NCBI RefSeq assembly: GCF_030291075.1 | Contig: NZ_CP127407.1 | Location: 990,001-1,054,000, forward strand | Reading direction: 5' to 3' | DNA length: 64,000 nt | Origin: Stenotrophomonas sp. 57 | GTDB lineage: Bacteria > Pseudomonadota > Gammaproteobacteria > Xanthomonadales > Xanthomonadaceae | In this document: piece after piece, positions 56,158 to 64,000 of the stretch | Layout of the letters: every line of letters begins with the position of its first letter | How positions within the stretch are numbered: the stretch's first letter is position 1 | Made by a program: the position numbers and the translations under genes | Notes under the pieces: model-generated | The model's input: the letters and a program-made list of their open reading frames with translations, nothing else | What the model was told of the DNA's origin: nothing | The model's database searches: none

Positions 56158-56817
56158 TTACCGGTTCAGGTTTCCGGCGGAATCTAGGGCCAACGGGCTA
56201 AACAGGGGGTGACCGTCCAGCCAGGGCTGTCCTTCCCGTTCAGCCAGGCGACCCGCGCAGAGCAGCTGCAGGGTGGCGATCAGCAGCGGGTGTTCCACCG
56301 CCAGCACGCGCTCGGCCAGGGCCTGCGCGTCGTCGCCGGTCCGTACGGGCACCCGCGCCTGTGCCAGTACCGCGCCGGCGTCCAGCTCCGGCACCACCAG
56401 GTGCACGCTGGCACCGTGTTCGGCGTCACCGGCCTCCAGCGCCCGGGCGTGCGTATCCAGGCCCTTGTGCAGTGGCAGCAGCGACGGATGGATGTTGACC
56501 AGGCGGCCATCAAAGCGCTGCACGAAGGCCGCGCCGAGGATGCGCATGTAGCCGGCGCAGACGATCCAGTCCGGCCGTACTGCTGCCAGCGCGTCGCCAA
56601 GAGCCAGCTCGTAGGCGGCGCGGTCGCTGAATTCCTTCGGCGCATGTGCCCAGCGCAGGCCCGGATCGACGCGTTGCAGTGCCTCGGCAGCGGGGCGGTC
56701 GGAGAACACGCCGACCACCTCGGCCTGCAGGCGGCCGCTGCCGATTGCGTCGAGGATGGCCTGCAGGTTGCTGCCGCGGCCCGAGGCAAGCACGGCGATA
56801 CGGGTGGAGGTATTCAT
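56158..56817 (-). CDS. purN: Phosphoribosylglycinamide formyltransferase
   Basis: 219 residues. Transfers formyl from N10-formyl-THF to GAR. VLASGRGSNLQAILDAI binds the phosphate; LVNIHPSLLPLHKG with the catalytic Asn-His and a later Asp (HLVVPELDAG) are present. ATG 56817 is the family start. Overlaps the upstream membrane gene by 1 nt; purM is separated by three genes. Confidence 0.95.
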   Translation of the reverse strand: MNTSTRIAVLASGRGSNLQAILDAIGSGRLQAEVVGVFSDRPAAEALQRVDPGLRWAHAPKEFSDRAAYELALGDALAAVRPDWIVCAGYMRILGAAFVQRFDGRLVNIHPSLLPLHKGLDTHARALEAGDAEHGASVHLVVPELDAGAVLAQARVPVRTGDDAQALAERVLAVEHPLLIATLQLLCAGRLAEREGQPWLDGHPLFSPLALDSAGNLNR

Positions 56818-57476
56818 TACGGGGAACTCCGGCGGACCAGCGGCCAGATCAGCAGGCTGCCGACGGTGGCCATCAACATGTCGGCGTGCGCGTCCCACAT
56901 GTCACCCTGCTGGCCGTTGTAGGCCTCGGCGGCATCCGGCGACAGCGCCATCGCGATACCCCACTCGAACCACTCGTAGACCAGGCTGGCGCACATCACC
57001 GTCATCACCGCCAGGGTGAAGGCCTGGCCCAGGCGCAGCGCCGGCCATGCATGGCGCGCCAGCTGCAGCAGCGCCGGGGTGAAGCAGACGCCGAACAGGA
57101 AGTGGATGAGGCGGTCGAAATGGTTGCGCTGCCAGCCGAATGCCGCGTTGGGCGACCATCCGGTCAGCGCCTGCGCCCACGCGTCGTAGGGCACGTTGGA
57201 GTACAGCCAGCGCGCCGCCACGCAGTGCAGGGCGATGAAGCCACAGATGGCGATGAAAGCGCCGTTGCCCAGCCAGCCACCGCGACGGTCGACCCACAGC
57301 AGCGCGGCCAGGCCGATCACGGTCAGGGTGCTGTGCAGGGCTTGTTCGGTCGGCCACAGCGGCTGCACCCAGCTGAGCGCAAACACGGCCAGCACGGCGC
57401 TGAAAGCCAGCTTCTTCGGGCCCGAGAAACGGTAGCGGGTGGGTGAGGCGGTCGTTGGGAGGGCAGGCGAGGACAT
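56817..57476 (-). CDS. DUF2238 (YjdF-type) membrane protein
   Basis: 219 residues with about six spans. HFDRLIHFLFGVCFTPALL and YEWFEWGIAMALSPDAAEAYNGQQGDMWDAHADMLMATVGS are hallmarks of the family. Role unknown. Lies between purN and other membrane genes. Confidence 0.85.
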   Translation of the reverse strand: MSSPALPTTASPTRYRFSGPKKLAFSAVLAVFALSWVQPLWPTEQALHSTLTVIGLAALLWVDRRGGWLGNGAFIAICGFIALHCVAARWLYSNVPYDAWAQALTGWSPNAAFGWQRNHFDRLIHFLFGVCFTPALLQLARHAWPALRLGQAFTLAVMTVMCASLVYEWFEWGIAMALSPDAAEAYNGQQGDMWDAHADMLMATVGSLLIWPLVRRSSP

Positions 57477-57517
57477 GTCGGGGCGATCTGGGAAGGGCGG
57501 GTCGTCTGCCTGCTGGC

Positions 57518-57940
57518 TCAGACGCTGAGATGGTCGCCGCGGTCAAACAGCGCAGTCATCTCCGGCTTGGACAGGAACACCCAGGCATAGGCGGTCAACG
57601 CCATGCCCAGCGGGCCAGCCAGCACGCCCAGCCACGCCGCGCGCTGGCACCAGACCAGCCCAGTGCGGCGTGACAGCAGGCGCGCGGTATGCAGCTGCAC
57701 GACGCCCAGCACGATGGCCAGCAGGGCGATCGAGGCATAGACCGTGGTGAGCATCCAGGCATCGTCCAGCCCGCGCGAGTGGGCCACCCATCCACTGAGG
57801 CCAAGGAAGGCCACGGCGGCCATCCAGTGGAAACCGGCCAAGGCGTAGAACAGCACGCTCAGTGTCTGCAGATGGCTGATCCGCTGCAGCTGCGCCAGGG
57901 TCTGATGCGGCAGTGGCGGTGGATTGCCGGAGGCGGTCAT
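57518..57940 (-). CDS. Small hypothetical membrane protein
   Basis: 140 residues, about three spans (around 30-50, 66-85, 100-122). No domain recognised. Start ATG 57940 overlaps the upstream gene's stop by 4 nt, so they are a translational pair. Confidence 0.65.
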   Translation of the reverse strand: MTASGNPPPLPHQTLAQLQRISHLQTLSVLFYALAGFHWMAAVAFLGLSGWVAHSRGLDDAWMLTTVYASIALLAIVLGVVQLHTARLLSRRTGLVWCQRAAWLGVLAGPLGMALTAYAWVFLSKPEMTALFDRGDHLSV

Positions 57941-58431
57941 GCGGCCGTGGCGGGAGCGGCGAACGCGGCCTTCACCTGCGGGCGCAGCAGGGTGATCAGG
58001 CTGAACACCCCCAGCACCGTGCCGACCGGCGTGAACAGGCAGGCCAGGCCGGCCGCGATCAGGCACAGCAGATGGCGGCGGCGGCGGGCCAGGCAGCGGC
58101 CGGCATAGATCACGAATGTCCCCAGGGTGATGCCGCCGAACACGATGGCGCAGCCCATCAGCGTGAACACCCAGCCGACCAGACGCTGCTCCTGCTGCGA
58201 GGCGGTCTGCCCGTCGGACTCGAACGGCAGCGCGCCGGTCAACGCAGCGATGCCGATCACGATGTGCAGGATGAAGATCATCGAGAACAGCACGATCAGG
58301 CCACCGACCACGTAGTGCGCGATGGCCAGCATGCGCAGGTGGTCGGCATCCTGGACACTGAACGCCGGTACCGTCGCCAGCGGCGGCGGCACGGGTGCGG
58401 GGGCGGGCGACACGGGGGGCGTTGCGTCCAT
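57937..58431 (-). CDS. Hypothetical membrane protein
   Basis: 164 residues. Proline-rich cytoplasmic N-terminus (about 1-25), then spans near 38-62, 84-108 and 118-140. It resembles the small membrane-protein family beside purM in Xanthomonadaceae. No enzymatic motif. Confidence 0.65.
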   Translation of the reverse strand: MDATPPVSPAPAPVPPPLATVPAFSVQDADHLRMLAIAHYVVGGLIVLFSMIFILHIVIGIAALTGALPFESDGQTASQQEQRLVGWVFTLMGCAIVFGGITLGTFVIYAGRCLARRRRHLLCLIAAGLACLFTPVGTVLGVFSLITLLRPQVKAAFAAPATAA

Positions 58432-58452
58432 GCGGGCTCCTGGTTGCCGGGC

Positions 58453-59511
58453 TCAGCCGATGTGGACGCGCTCGGCGCCTTCGGCGCTGACCACCTGGCC
58501 GATGGTCCAGTGCTCCAGGCCCTGCGCCTTGACCGCCTCGGACACCGCAGCCACCTGGTCCGGCGCGACGATCAGCACGAAGCCGATGCCGCAGTTGAAG
58601 GTGCGCCACATCTCGCTGTCGGCTACCGCGCCTTCCTTCTGCAGCCACTGGAACACCGGCGGCAGGGTCCAGGACGAGGCCTGGATGTCCAGGCCGAGGC
58701 CGTCGGGCACCACGCGGATGATGTTCTCTGTCAGGCCACCACCGGTGATGTGGGCCATGCCGTGGATGGCCTCGCCGTGCGACTTCAGCAGCGACAGGAT
58801 CGGCTTGACGTACAGGCGGGTCGGCGCCATCAGCGCATCGACCAGCTTCACGCCGCCTTCCAGCTCCAGATCGGCCGGGCGGCCGGCGCGATCGTAGATG
58901 CGGCGCACCAGCGAATAGCCGTTGGAATGCGGGCCGGAGGAGGCGATGCCGATCAGTACGTCGCCGGCGGCCACGCTGGCGCCGTCCTTCAGCTCGCTCT
59001 TCTCGACCGCGGCGACAGTGAAGCCGGCCAGGTCGTACTCGCCCGGGGCATACATGTCGGGCATTTCAGCGGTTTCGCCGCCGATCAGCGCGCAGCCGGC
59101 CTCGGTGCAGCCGTTGGCGATGCCACCCACGACCGCCGCAGCGGTGTCGATGTCCAGCTTGCCGGTGGCGAAATAGTCCAGGAAGAACAGCGGCTCGGCA
59201 CCCTGCACCAGCACGTCGTTCACGCACATCGCGACCAGGTCGATGCCGATCGTATCGTGGCGGTTCAGCTGGTGGGCCAGCTTCAGCTTGGTACCCACGC
59301 CATCGGTACCAGACACCAGCACCGGCTCGCGGTACTTGTTGGACAGGTCGAACAGGGCGCCGAAGCCGCCCAGGCCGCCCATCACTTCCGGGCGGAAGCT
59401 GCGCTTGACCAGGGGCTTGATCCGCTCGACCAGCGCATTGCCGGCGTCGATGTCGACACCCGCGTCACGGTAGGTGAGGGGGGAGGGGGCGGAAGACGGG
59501 GTGTTGGTCAC
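58453..59511 (-). CDS. purM: Phosphoribosylformylglycinamidine cyclo-ligase
   Basis: 352 residues. AIR synthase, ATP-dependent ring closure in purine synthesis. [54 protein letters not shown] and [12 protein letters not shown] are hallmark motifs. GTG 59511 is chosen as TYRDAGVDI normally starts within the first 15 residues. Divergent from the DUF2066 gene over 100 nt. Confidence 0.95.
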   Translation of the reverse strand: MTNTPSSAPSPLTYRDAGVDIDAGNALVERIKPLVKRSFRPEVMGGLGGFGALFDLSNKYREPVLVSGTDGVGTKLKLAHQLNRHDTIGIDLVAMCVNDVLVQGAEPLFFLDYFATGKLDIDTAAAVVGGIANGCTEAGCALIGGETAEMPDMYAPGEYDLAGFTVAAVEKSELKDGASVAAGDVLIGIASSGPHSNGYSLVRRIYDRAGRPADLELEGGVKLVDALMAPTRLYVKPILSLLKSHGEAIHGMAHITGGGLTENIIRVVPDGLGLDIQASSWTLPPVFQWLQKEGAVADSEMWRTFNCGIGFVLIVAPDQVAAVSEAVKAQGLEHWTIGQVVSAEGAERVHIG

Positions 59512-59611
59512 GGGCGTCGGCGCTGGCAGGGGTTGAACGGGCGATTTTAACAGGCCGCATTGGCGCAAAGTCCGTATTCGGGCAACAATTCCCCCCGGAT
59601 ACGTCGAGCCA

Positions 59612-60751
59612 ATGGATGTCCTGATGCGCCGCAGCCTGATTCTGACCCTGCTCATTGCACTGAGCCTGCCGGTGGCCACGATGGCCCAGAGTGGCCTGCG
59701 CACCGAGGGTGATGTCGCCACCGCCACGGGCGCGTACGAGGCCGAAGTGCCCGTCAACAGCCAGGCCGAAGCCGATCGCAACGGCGCCCTGGCCCGCGCG
59801 CTGAGCGTGGTTCTGGGCAAGTTGTCCGGCGATCGCAACGTGATGTCACGCCCCGGCGTTGTGCAGGCCCTGCGCAATGCCAAGGATTACGTGGCCAGCT
59901 ACGACTACAAGCAGGACCAGAGCGTGAGCGCCAGCGGCGCCCCCAGCTTCCGTACCCTGCTGGTGGCACGCTTCCGCGAGGACGACGTGGATTCGCTGGT
60001 GTCGGCGCTGGGCCTGCCGCTGTGGCCGCAGCCGCGACCGAAGCCGGTGCTGTGGCTGGCCGTCGATGACGGCACCGGCCCGCGCCTTGTCAGCGTGCAG
60101 CAGGCCAATGCCGCCCGACCGCTGCTGAACCGCGCCATCGAGCGTGGCTACAAGCTGGGGCTGCCCACTGGGGGGGCTGCCGAACAGGCGCTGGCCGGGG
60201 CCATCTGGCGCCAGGACAGTGCCGCCGTGGCCCGCGCCTCGTCGCGCTATTCGCCGCCGATGCAGCTGATCGGCAAGCTGTACCGCGCCAATGGTGGCTG
60301 GCAGGCCGACTGGGTGTTCGTCGACAACGGCCGCGAACTGAACAAGTGGACCAGCAAGGACGCCAACGCCATGCGTGCGATGGCGGCCGGTGCCGACGGC
60401 GCCGCCGATGCGCTGGTCAAGCGTTATGCCAAGGCCGGCGTGGCGACCGGCCAGGCCGGCACCTACCGCGTGGTGGTGACCGGCATCAACAGCGCCGACG
60501 ACTACCTGCGCCTGGCCGCCGGCCTGCGCGAGGTGCCGGTGGTGCGCAACGTCACCCCGCTGCACGCCTCGGCTGGCCAGCTGGAACTGAGCCTGGAGAT
60601 GACCACCGGCCTGGCCGGCTTCAACCGCATGCTGGGCGACAACGGCGTGCTGGTGCCGAGCGCCACGCTGCCGGCACTGCCGGCGCCGATCGATGACACC
60701 ACCGGTGCCCCCGTGGCCGCCCCGGTCAGCAACGAGTACCGCCTGCGATGA
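59612..60751 (+). CDS. DUF2066 secreted protein
   Basis: 379 residues. Signal peptide ([20 protein letters not shown]), then the DUF2066 domain ([52 protein letters not shown]). It is always near purM and perM in gammaproteobacteria. Role unknown. Start at 59612 or ATG 59624. Confidence 0.85.
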   Translation: MDVLMRRSLILTLLIALSLPVATMAQSGLRTEGDVATATGAYEAEVPVNSQAEADRNGALARALSVVLGKLSGDRNVMSRPGVVQALRNAKDYVASYDYKQDQSVSASGAPSFRTLLVARFREDDVDSLVSALGLPLWPQPRPKPVLWLAVDDGTGPRLVSVQQANAARPLLNRAIERGYKLGLPTGGAAEQALAGAIWRQDSAAVARASSRYSPPMQLIGKLYRANGGWQADWVFVDNGRELNKWTSKDANAMRAMAAGADGAADALVKRYAKAGVATGQAGTYRVVVTGINSADDYLRLAAGLREVPVVRNVTPLHASAGQLELSLEMTTGLAGFNRMLGDNGVLVPSATLPALPAPIDDTTGAPVAAPVSNEYRLR

Positions 60752-61917
60752 CTCTGACCCCGGAAGCGGAAATCGCGCAGTTCCTGCGCCGCCTGAAGTA
60801 CATCCTGTTCGCCGGCCTGGTCGGCTGGGTGGTGTGGCTGCTGGCGCCGATCCTGACTCCGTTCGTGATGGCGTTGGCGCTGGCCTGGCTGGGCGACCCG
60901 CTGGTGGACCGCATCGAGGCCACCGGCCGTTCGCGCATGACCGGCGTGGTGCTGGTGTTCGCGGCGATGGTGCTGGTGATCGTGGCCCTGCTGCTGGTGC
61001 TGGTGCCGATGATCGAGCGCCAGATCACCACCCTGATCGCAGTCGCGCCGCAGGCACAGGCGTGGCTGATGGAAAAGGGCATTCCCTGGTTCGAGCAGAA
61101 GACCGGCCTGGAAGTGATGCAGTGGCTGGATCCGGACCGCCTGATCGACTGGGTGCGCAGCCACTGGCAGCAGGCCGGCGGCTTCGCCACCACGTTCATG
61201 GGCTACGTCTCGCGTTCGGGCTTTGCGATGGTGACCTGGGTGGTCAACATCCTGCTGCTGCCGATCCTGGCGTTCTACTTCCTGCGTGACTGGGACAAGC
61301 TGGTCGAGCGCGTGGCTTCGGTGATCCCGCGCAACCACATCGGCACCATCAGCGCGCTGGCGCGTGAGTCCAACGACGTGCTGGGCGCGTTCATCCGCGG
61401 CCAGTTCCTGGTGATGCTGGCGCTGGGCGTGATCTACGCCGGCGGCCTGTCGCTGGTCGGCCTCAAGCTGGGCCTGCTGATCGGCCTGATTGCCGGCCTG
61501 ATCAGCTTCATCCCGTACCTGGGCGCGACCACCGGCATCCTGATGGCGATCGTGGCCGCGCTGGTGCAGGCGCAGGGCTTCGACCTGAAGCTGCTGATCC
61601 TGGTCGGCGTGGTGTTCACCGTCGGCCAGCTGCTGGAGAGCTACGTGCTGACCCCGCGCATCGTCGGCGACAAGATCGGCCTGCATCCGGTGGCGGTGAT
61701 CTTCGCGGTGATGGCCGGTGGCCAGCTGTTCGGTTTCCTCGGCATGCTGCTGGCGTTGCCGGTGGCGGCGGTGACCAACGTGCTGCTGCGCTATGCCCAC
61801 CAGCGCTACCGCCAGAGTGAGCTGTACGTCGGTGAGAAGCCGGCGATCGTGCTTGATGGCGTGGTCGACCAGCCCCATATCATCATCCCGAACGACAAGG
61901 GCCCCGACCTGAAGTGA
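60748..61917 (+). CDS. AI-2E/PerM-family transporter
   Basis: 389 residues with about eight spans. SFIPYLGATTGILMAIVAALVQ and LTPRIVGDKIGLHPVAVIFAVMAGGQLFGFLGMLLALPVAA are diagnostic. Family roles include solute or ion transport; AI-2 export is shown only for some. Overlaps DUF2066 by 4 nt and hda by 1-4 nt. Confidence 0.88.
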   Translation: MTLTPEAEIAQFLRRLKYILFAGLVGWVVWLLAPILTPFVMALALAWLGDPLVDRIEATGRSRMTGVVLVFAAMVLVIVALLLVLVPMIERQITTLIAVAPQAQAWLMEKGIPWFEQKTGLEVMQWLDPDRLIDWVRSHWQQAGGFATTFMGYVSRSGFAMVTWVVNILLLPILAFYFLRDWDKLVERVASVIPRNHIGTISALARESNDVLGAFIRGQFLVMLALGVIYAGGLSLVGLKLGLLIGLIAGLISFIPYLGATTGILMAIVAALVQAQGFDLKLLILVGVVFTVGQLLESYVLTPRIVGDKIGLHPVAVIFAVMAGGQLFGFLGMLLALPVAAVTNVLLRYAHQRYRQSELYVGEKPAIVLDGVVDQPHIIIPNDKGPDLK

Positions 61918-62624
61918 TGGGTGTGCCGCAACTGCCGCTGGCCCTGCACTACCCGCGGGACCAGCGCCTGGAGACCTTCATCGGCGCGCCGGATGGCGCG
62001 CTGGCGCAGCTGCGCGCGATCGCAGTGGGCGCCAGCCACGATTGGGTATACCTGGAAGGGGCGGCGGGCACCGGAAAGACCCATCAGGCGCTGGCGATGT
62101 GTTCCAGTGCCGAGCAGGCCGGCCGCCTGCCGACCTACGTGCCGCTGGCCAGCGCGGCCGGCCGCGTGCGCGCGGCGCTCGATGGGCTGGACTCGCGCGA
62201 ACTGGTGGCGCTGGATGGCCTGGATGAGGTCGCCGGCCATCGCGAGGACGAGATCGCACTGTTTGATTTCCACAACCGTGCGCGCGCCGCGGGCGTCACC
62301 GTGTTGTACACGGCGCAGAAGGCGCCGGAAGAACTGGGCCTGGTGCTGCCGGACCTGCGTTCGCGGCTGGGCCAGTGCGTGCGCGTGCTGCTGCAGCCGT
62401 TGGATGAGGAAGGTCGCGCGGCGGTGCTGCGTGAGCGTGCACTTCGCCGTGGGCTGGCGATCGACGAGGCCGCCATCGAGTGGCTGCTGTCGCACACCGG
62501 GCGTGAACTGGGTGGACTGATCACGCTGCTGGACTGGCTGGACCGCGAATCGCTGGCAGCCAAGCGGCGGATCACCGTGCCGTTCCTGCGCCAGGTGCTG
62601 GAAGAAGGCCGGCCTCGTTACTGA
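61917..62624 (+). CDS. hda: DnaA-inactivating protein Hda
   Basis: 235 residues. An N-terminal clamp-binding motif QLPLAL (5-10), then the AAA+ domain with Walker A EGAAGTGKT (47-55, K54), and C-terminal RRITVPFLRQVLEE. With the beta clamp it turns DnaA-ATP to DnaA-ADP. ATG 61917 preferred over GTG 61914. Walker B reads LVALDGLDEV. Confidence 0.93.
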   Translation: MGVPQLPLALHYPRDQRLETFIGAPDGALAQLRAIAVGASHDWVYLEGAAGTGKTHQALAMCSSAEQAGRLPTYVPLASAAGRVRAALDGLDSRELVALDGLDEVAGHREDEIALFDFHNRARAAGVTVLYTAQKAPEELGLVLPDLRSRLGQCVRVLLQPLDEEGRAAVLRERALRRGLAIDEAAIEWLLSHTGRELGGLITLLDWLDRESLAAKRRITVPFLRQVLEEGRPRY

Positions 62625-62708
62625 GGGTGGGGTTTGTTTGCAGGGCTGCGCCCTGCACCCGCTGAAGCCGAAGCAACGTCAACGTCAAAAGCTGGCTATC
62701 CGTGGGAT

Positions 62709-62810
62709 GGCGGGGTGGGTCCGGTTGCGGGGGACGCTGCAAGTACGTCCATGTAAGCTCGGTCGCCGCATCCATGCGGCTCACGCCCCCGCAACCGGAC
62801 CCACCCCGCC
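62709..62810. repeat. Long covarying hairpin, copy A
   Basis: Perfect 25-nt arms (62709-62733, 62786-62810) enclose a 52-nt loop with its own inner hairpin GCCGCATCCATGCGGC. Flanks shared with copy B run from about 62667 to 62882 and include the GTGTCGACC palindrome. Confidence 0.9.
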
Positions 62811-62863
62811 TTCGACAGGTTCCCGCGATCTGCCGGGACTGCGTACTGCACTGCTGTTGGTGG

Positions 62864-62923
62864 GTGTCGACCTTGGTCGACAAGTGTCTTGCTTGTGGTG
62901 GGTGACGACCGTTGGTCGTCACC
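62864..62923. repeat. Two GTGGGTG-type REPs
   Basis: TGGGTGTCGACC/GGTCGACA (stem 62865-62882) and GGTGACGACC/GGTCGTCACC (62901-62923). Same head (TGGTGGGTG) with covaried stem bases. Confidence 0.8.
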
Positions 62924-63001
62924 GGAGCAAGCGCAGCGAAGCGACCCGCTTCTGCTTTTCTTTCTTTCTTCCGTGCCTGGACGCCCACGGAAACTGTCAG
63001 A

Positions 63002-63105
63002 GGCCGGGCGGGGTGGGTTCGCGGGGGTGTCCGCGGCATGGATGCCGCGGCCAAGCCCCCAGGGACGGGTTCACGGCGTCCCCCGCGGGCCCACCCCGCC
63101 CGGCC
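63002..63105. repeat. Long covarying hairpin, copy C
   Basis: 26-nt arms (63002-63027, 63080-63105), 24 of 26 paired, around a 52-nt loop in the orientation of copy B. The loop keeps GCATGGATGC, CAGGGACG and GCGTCCCC, but bases between differ and the inner hairpin is longer (CCGCGGCATGGATGCCGCGG). The 522-nt spacer 62625-63146 holds only copies A and C and REPs. Confidence 0.88.
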
Positions 63106-63146
63106 AAGCACGGCTTCTGCTTTCAATGAGTCCAGCCACGAGGGGC

Positions 63147-63857
63147 TCAGCCGTTCGCCGCCAACTCCACATCCAGCGCGCGCAGGCGATCCACGGTACC
63201 CACGTCGGTCCAACGCCCACGATGGTGCTGCCCCGTCATCAATCCCTGCGCCATGAAATGCTTCTGCAGCGGCACCACCGAGAACTTCGGCGGCACCCGC
63301 TCGCTGCCCGGCGCATCACCGATCACCGCGCGCCAATCGGCCACGATCGAAGGCCGGTACACACCGATGCCGGCATAGGTCAGGCACGGGCCTTCGCGGT
63401 CGTGATGCAGCACGCCTTGCGGGTCCAGCCGGTAGTCGCCGTTGGGGTGCTGCACCGGATTGTCGACCAGCACCAGATGCGCCTGGCCCTGTGGTTCGCG
63501 CGGCAGCGTGGCGAAATCGAAATCAGTCCATATGTCACCATTCACCACCAGGAACGGTGCATCGCCCAGCACCGGCAGTGCGTTGAGGATGCCGCCGCCG
63601 GTTTCCAGCGGGGTCTCGCCTTCGTGCACGAAGTGCAGCTGCAGGCCCCACTGGCTGCCATCGCCCAGCGTCGCCGGGAACTGCTCGGCCAGCCATGCGG
63701 TATTGACCACCACCTCGCGCACGCCCAGCGCGGCGAGGCGTTCCAGGTGCCAGACGATCAAGGGCTTGCCGGCCACTTCCAGCAACGGTTTGGGCGTGTG
63801 CAGGGTCAGCGGGCGCATGCGCTCGCCGAGGCCTGCGGCAAAGACCAAGGCTTTCAT
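63147..63857 (-). CDS. murU: N-acetylmuramate alpha-1-phosphate uridylyltransferase
   Basis: 236 residues, nucleotidyltransferase fold. N-terminal VFAAGLGERMRPLTLHTPKPLLEVAGKPLI binds UTP; NGDIWTDFDF has the metal Asp; WTDVGTVDRL closes the site. Makes UDP-MurNAc from MurNAc-1-P in recycling that bypasses MurA, which gives some fosfomycin tolerance. Start overlaps amgK stop by 4 nt. Confidence 0.93.
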   Translation of the reverse strand: MKALVFAAGLGERMRPLTLHTPKPLLEVAGKPLIVWHLERLAALGVREVVVNTAWLAEQFPATLGDGSQWGLQLHFVHEGETPLETGGGILNALPVLGDAPFLVVNGDIWTDFDFATLPREPQGQAHLVLVDNPVQHPNGDYRLDPQGVLHHDREGPCLTYAGIGVYRPSIVADWRAVIGDAPGSERVPPKFSVVPLQKHFMAQGLMTGQHHRGRWTDVGTVDRLRALDVELAANG

Positions 63858-64000
63858 CGGGCCGCGCGCATCGGTGCAGCCAGTTCGGCCAGCGCCGGCT
63901 TGATGCGGTCGTCCAGCAACTGCTGCAGCGGCGCCAGTTCGCGATAGCGCGGCAGCACTTCATCCAGATAGGTGATGAAGCGCGGCGCATCGTCCAGGTA
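63854..64000 (-). CDS. amgK: Cell-wall recycling kinase AmgK, C-terminal part
   Basis: Only the last 48 codons are in the window (RFITYLDEVLPRYRELAPLQQLLDD...). The gene runs off the window edge. Position directly before murU and the fitting C-terminal helix pattern point to the aminoglycoside-phosphotransferase-like sugar kinase that phosphorylates MurNAc/GlcNAc at C1. Confidence 0.75.
   Translation of the reverse strand, partial: YLDDAPRFITYLDEVLPRYRELAPLQQLLDDRIKPALAELAAPMRAAR

Noticed and set aside
62572..63213. 213-codon minus-strand frame, with a similar short frame at 44640-44855
   Set aside because: Both frames are translations of the long hairpin repeats (shared peptide TYLQRPP). 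They are likely to be mis-annotated as hypothetical proteins in genomes.

Overview
The window is GC-rich chromosomal DNA from a gammaproteobacterium of the Xanthomonadaceae, almost certainly the Stenotrophomonas maltophilia complex. The evidence is a Smqnr-type pentapeptide protein with its DeoR-family repressor and MFS pump, a soxR/mfsA divergent pair, a BUD32-like kinase inside the fab cluster, and many short GTAG-headed palindromes of the SMAG type in intergenic spaces. Most of the window is core genome. Accessory character is confined to the resistance/transport stretch at about 11-29 kb and to repeat-filled spacers.

Layout. 1-10.3 kb: fatty-acid synthesis cluster (fabH, kinase-like gene, fabD, fabG, acpP, fabF), running on into pabB-mltG-tmk-holB-pilZ; the last four genes overlap by 4 nt each. 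10.4-10.6 kb: tRNA-Val(CAC) with a clear promoter and terminator. 10.7-15.5 kb: tautomerase, then a DUF2946/TonB receptor/PepSY metal or siderophore uptake set. 15.5-18.6 kb: SmtcrA-like pump, SmqnrR, Smqnr, and the C-terminal remnant of a methyltransferase. 18.6-29.9 kb: MocR-type regulator facing an EamA exporter, a GFA protein, a DUF4105 protein with a lipoprotein lipase, mfsA/soxR around a SoxR box, an SDR/LysR pair, proC and yggS. 30-32.3 kb: pilT-pilU, followed by a tandem repeat block. 32.6-40.5 kb: aldo/keto reductase, LysR, DUF4287, YitT, tag, yqgE-ruvX-pyrB, a REP-associated tyrosine transposase (RAYT) and a secreted esterase. 40.5-52.6 kb (minus strand): kdsD, kdsC, lptC, lptA, lptB, rpoN, hpf, ptsN, hprK, rapZ, EIIA-Man, HPr, EI and mgtE, i.e. 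Kdo/LPS export, sigma-54 and a regulatory PTS. 52.7-54.5 kb: ibaG-murA plus a small EF-hand-like membrane protein. 54.6-62.6 kb: two DUF3108 paralogues, purN, three small membrane proteins, purM, then DUF2066-perM-hda. 63.1-64 kb: murU and the end of amgK (peptidoglycan recycling).

The most unusual non-coding feature is a family of long hairpins of about 100 bp at 44.73, 62.71 and 63.00 kb. Their stems differ in sequence between copies but stay complementary, while a 52-54 nt loop keeps its length and most of its sequence. This suggests that the folded form matters. A truncated relative lies at 34.64 kb. Several classes of smaller palindromes are also scattered about: GTAG/SMAG type, GTGGGTGCC type, and a gggtcagatccctttt type. 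One RAYT gene has GTGGGTGCC-type REPs on both sides and reads through the downstream ones as part of its own C-terminus.

All assignments come from reading the sequence and from remembered family knowledge; no database search was run.
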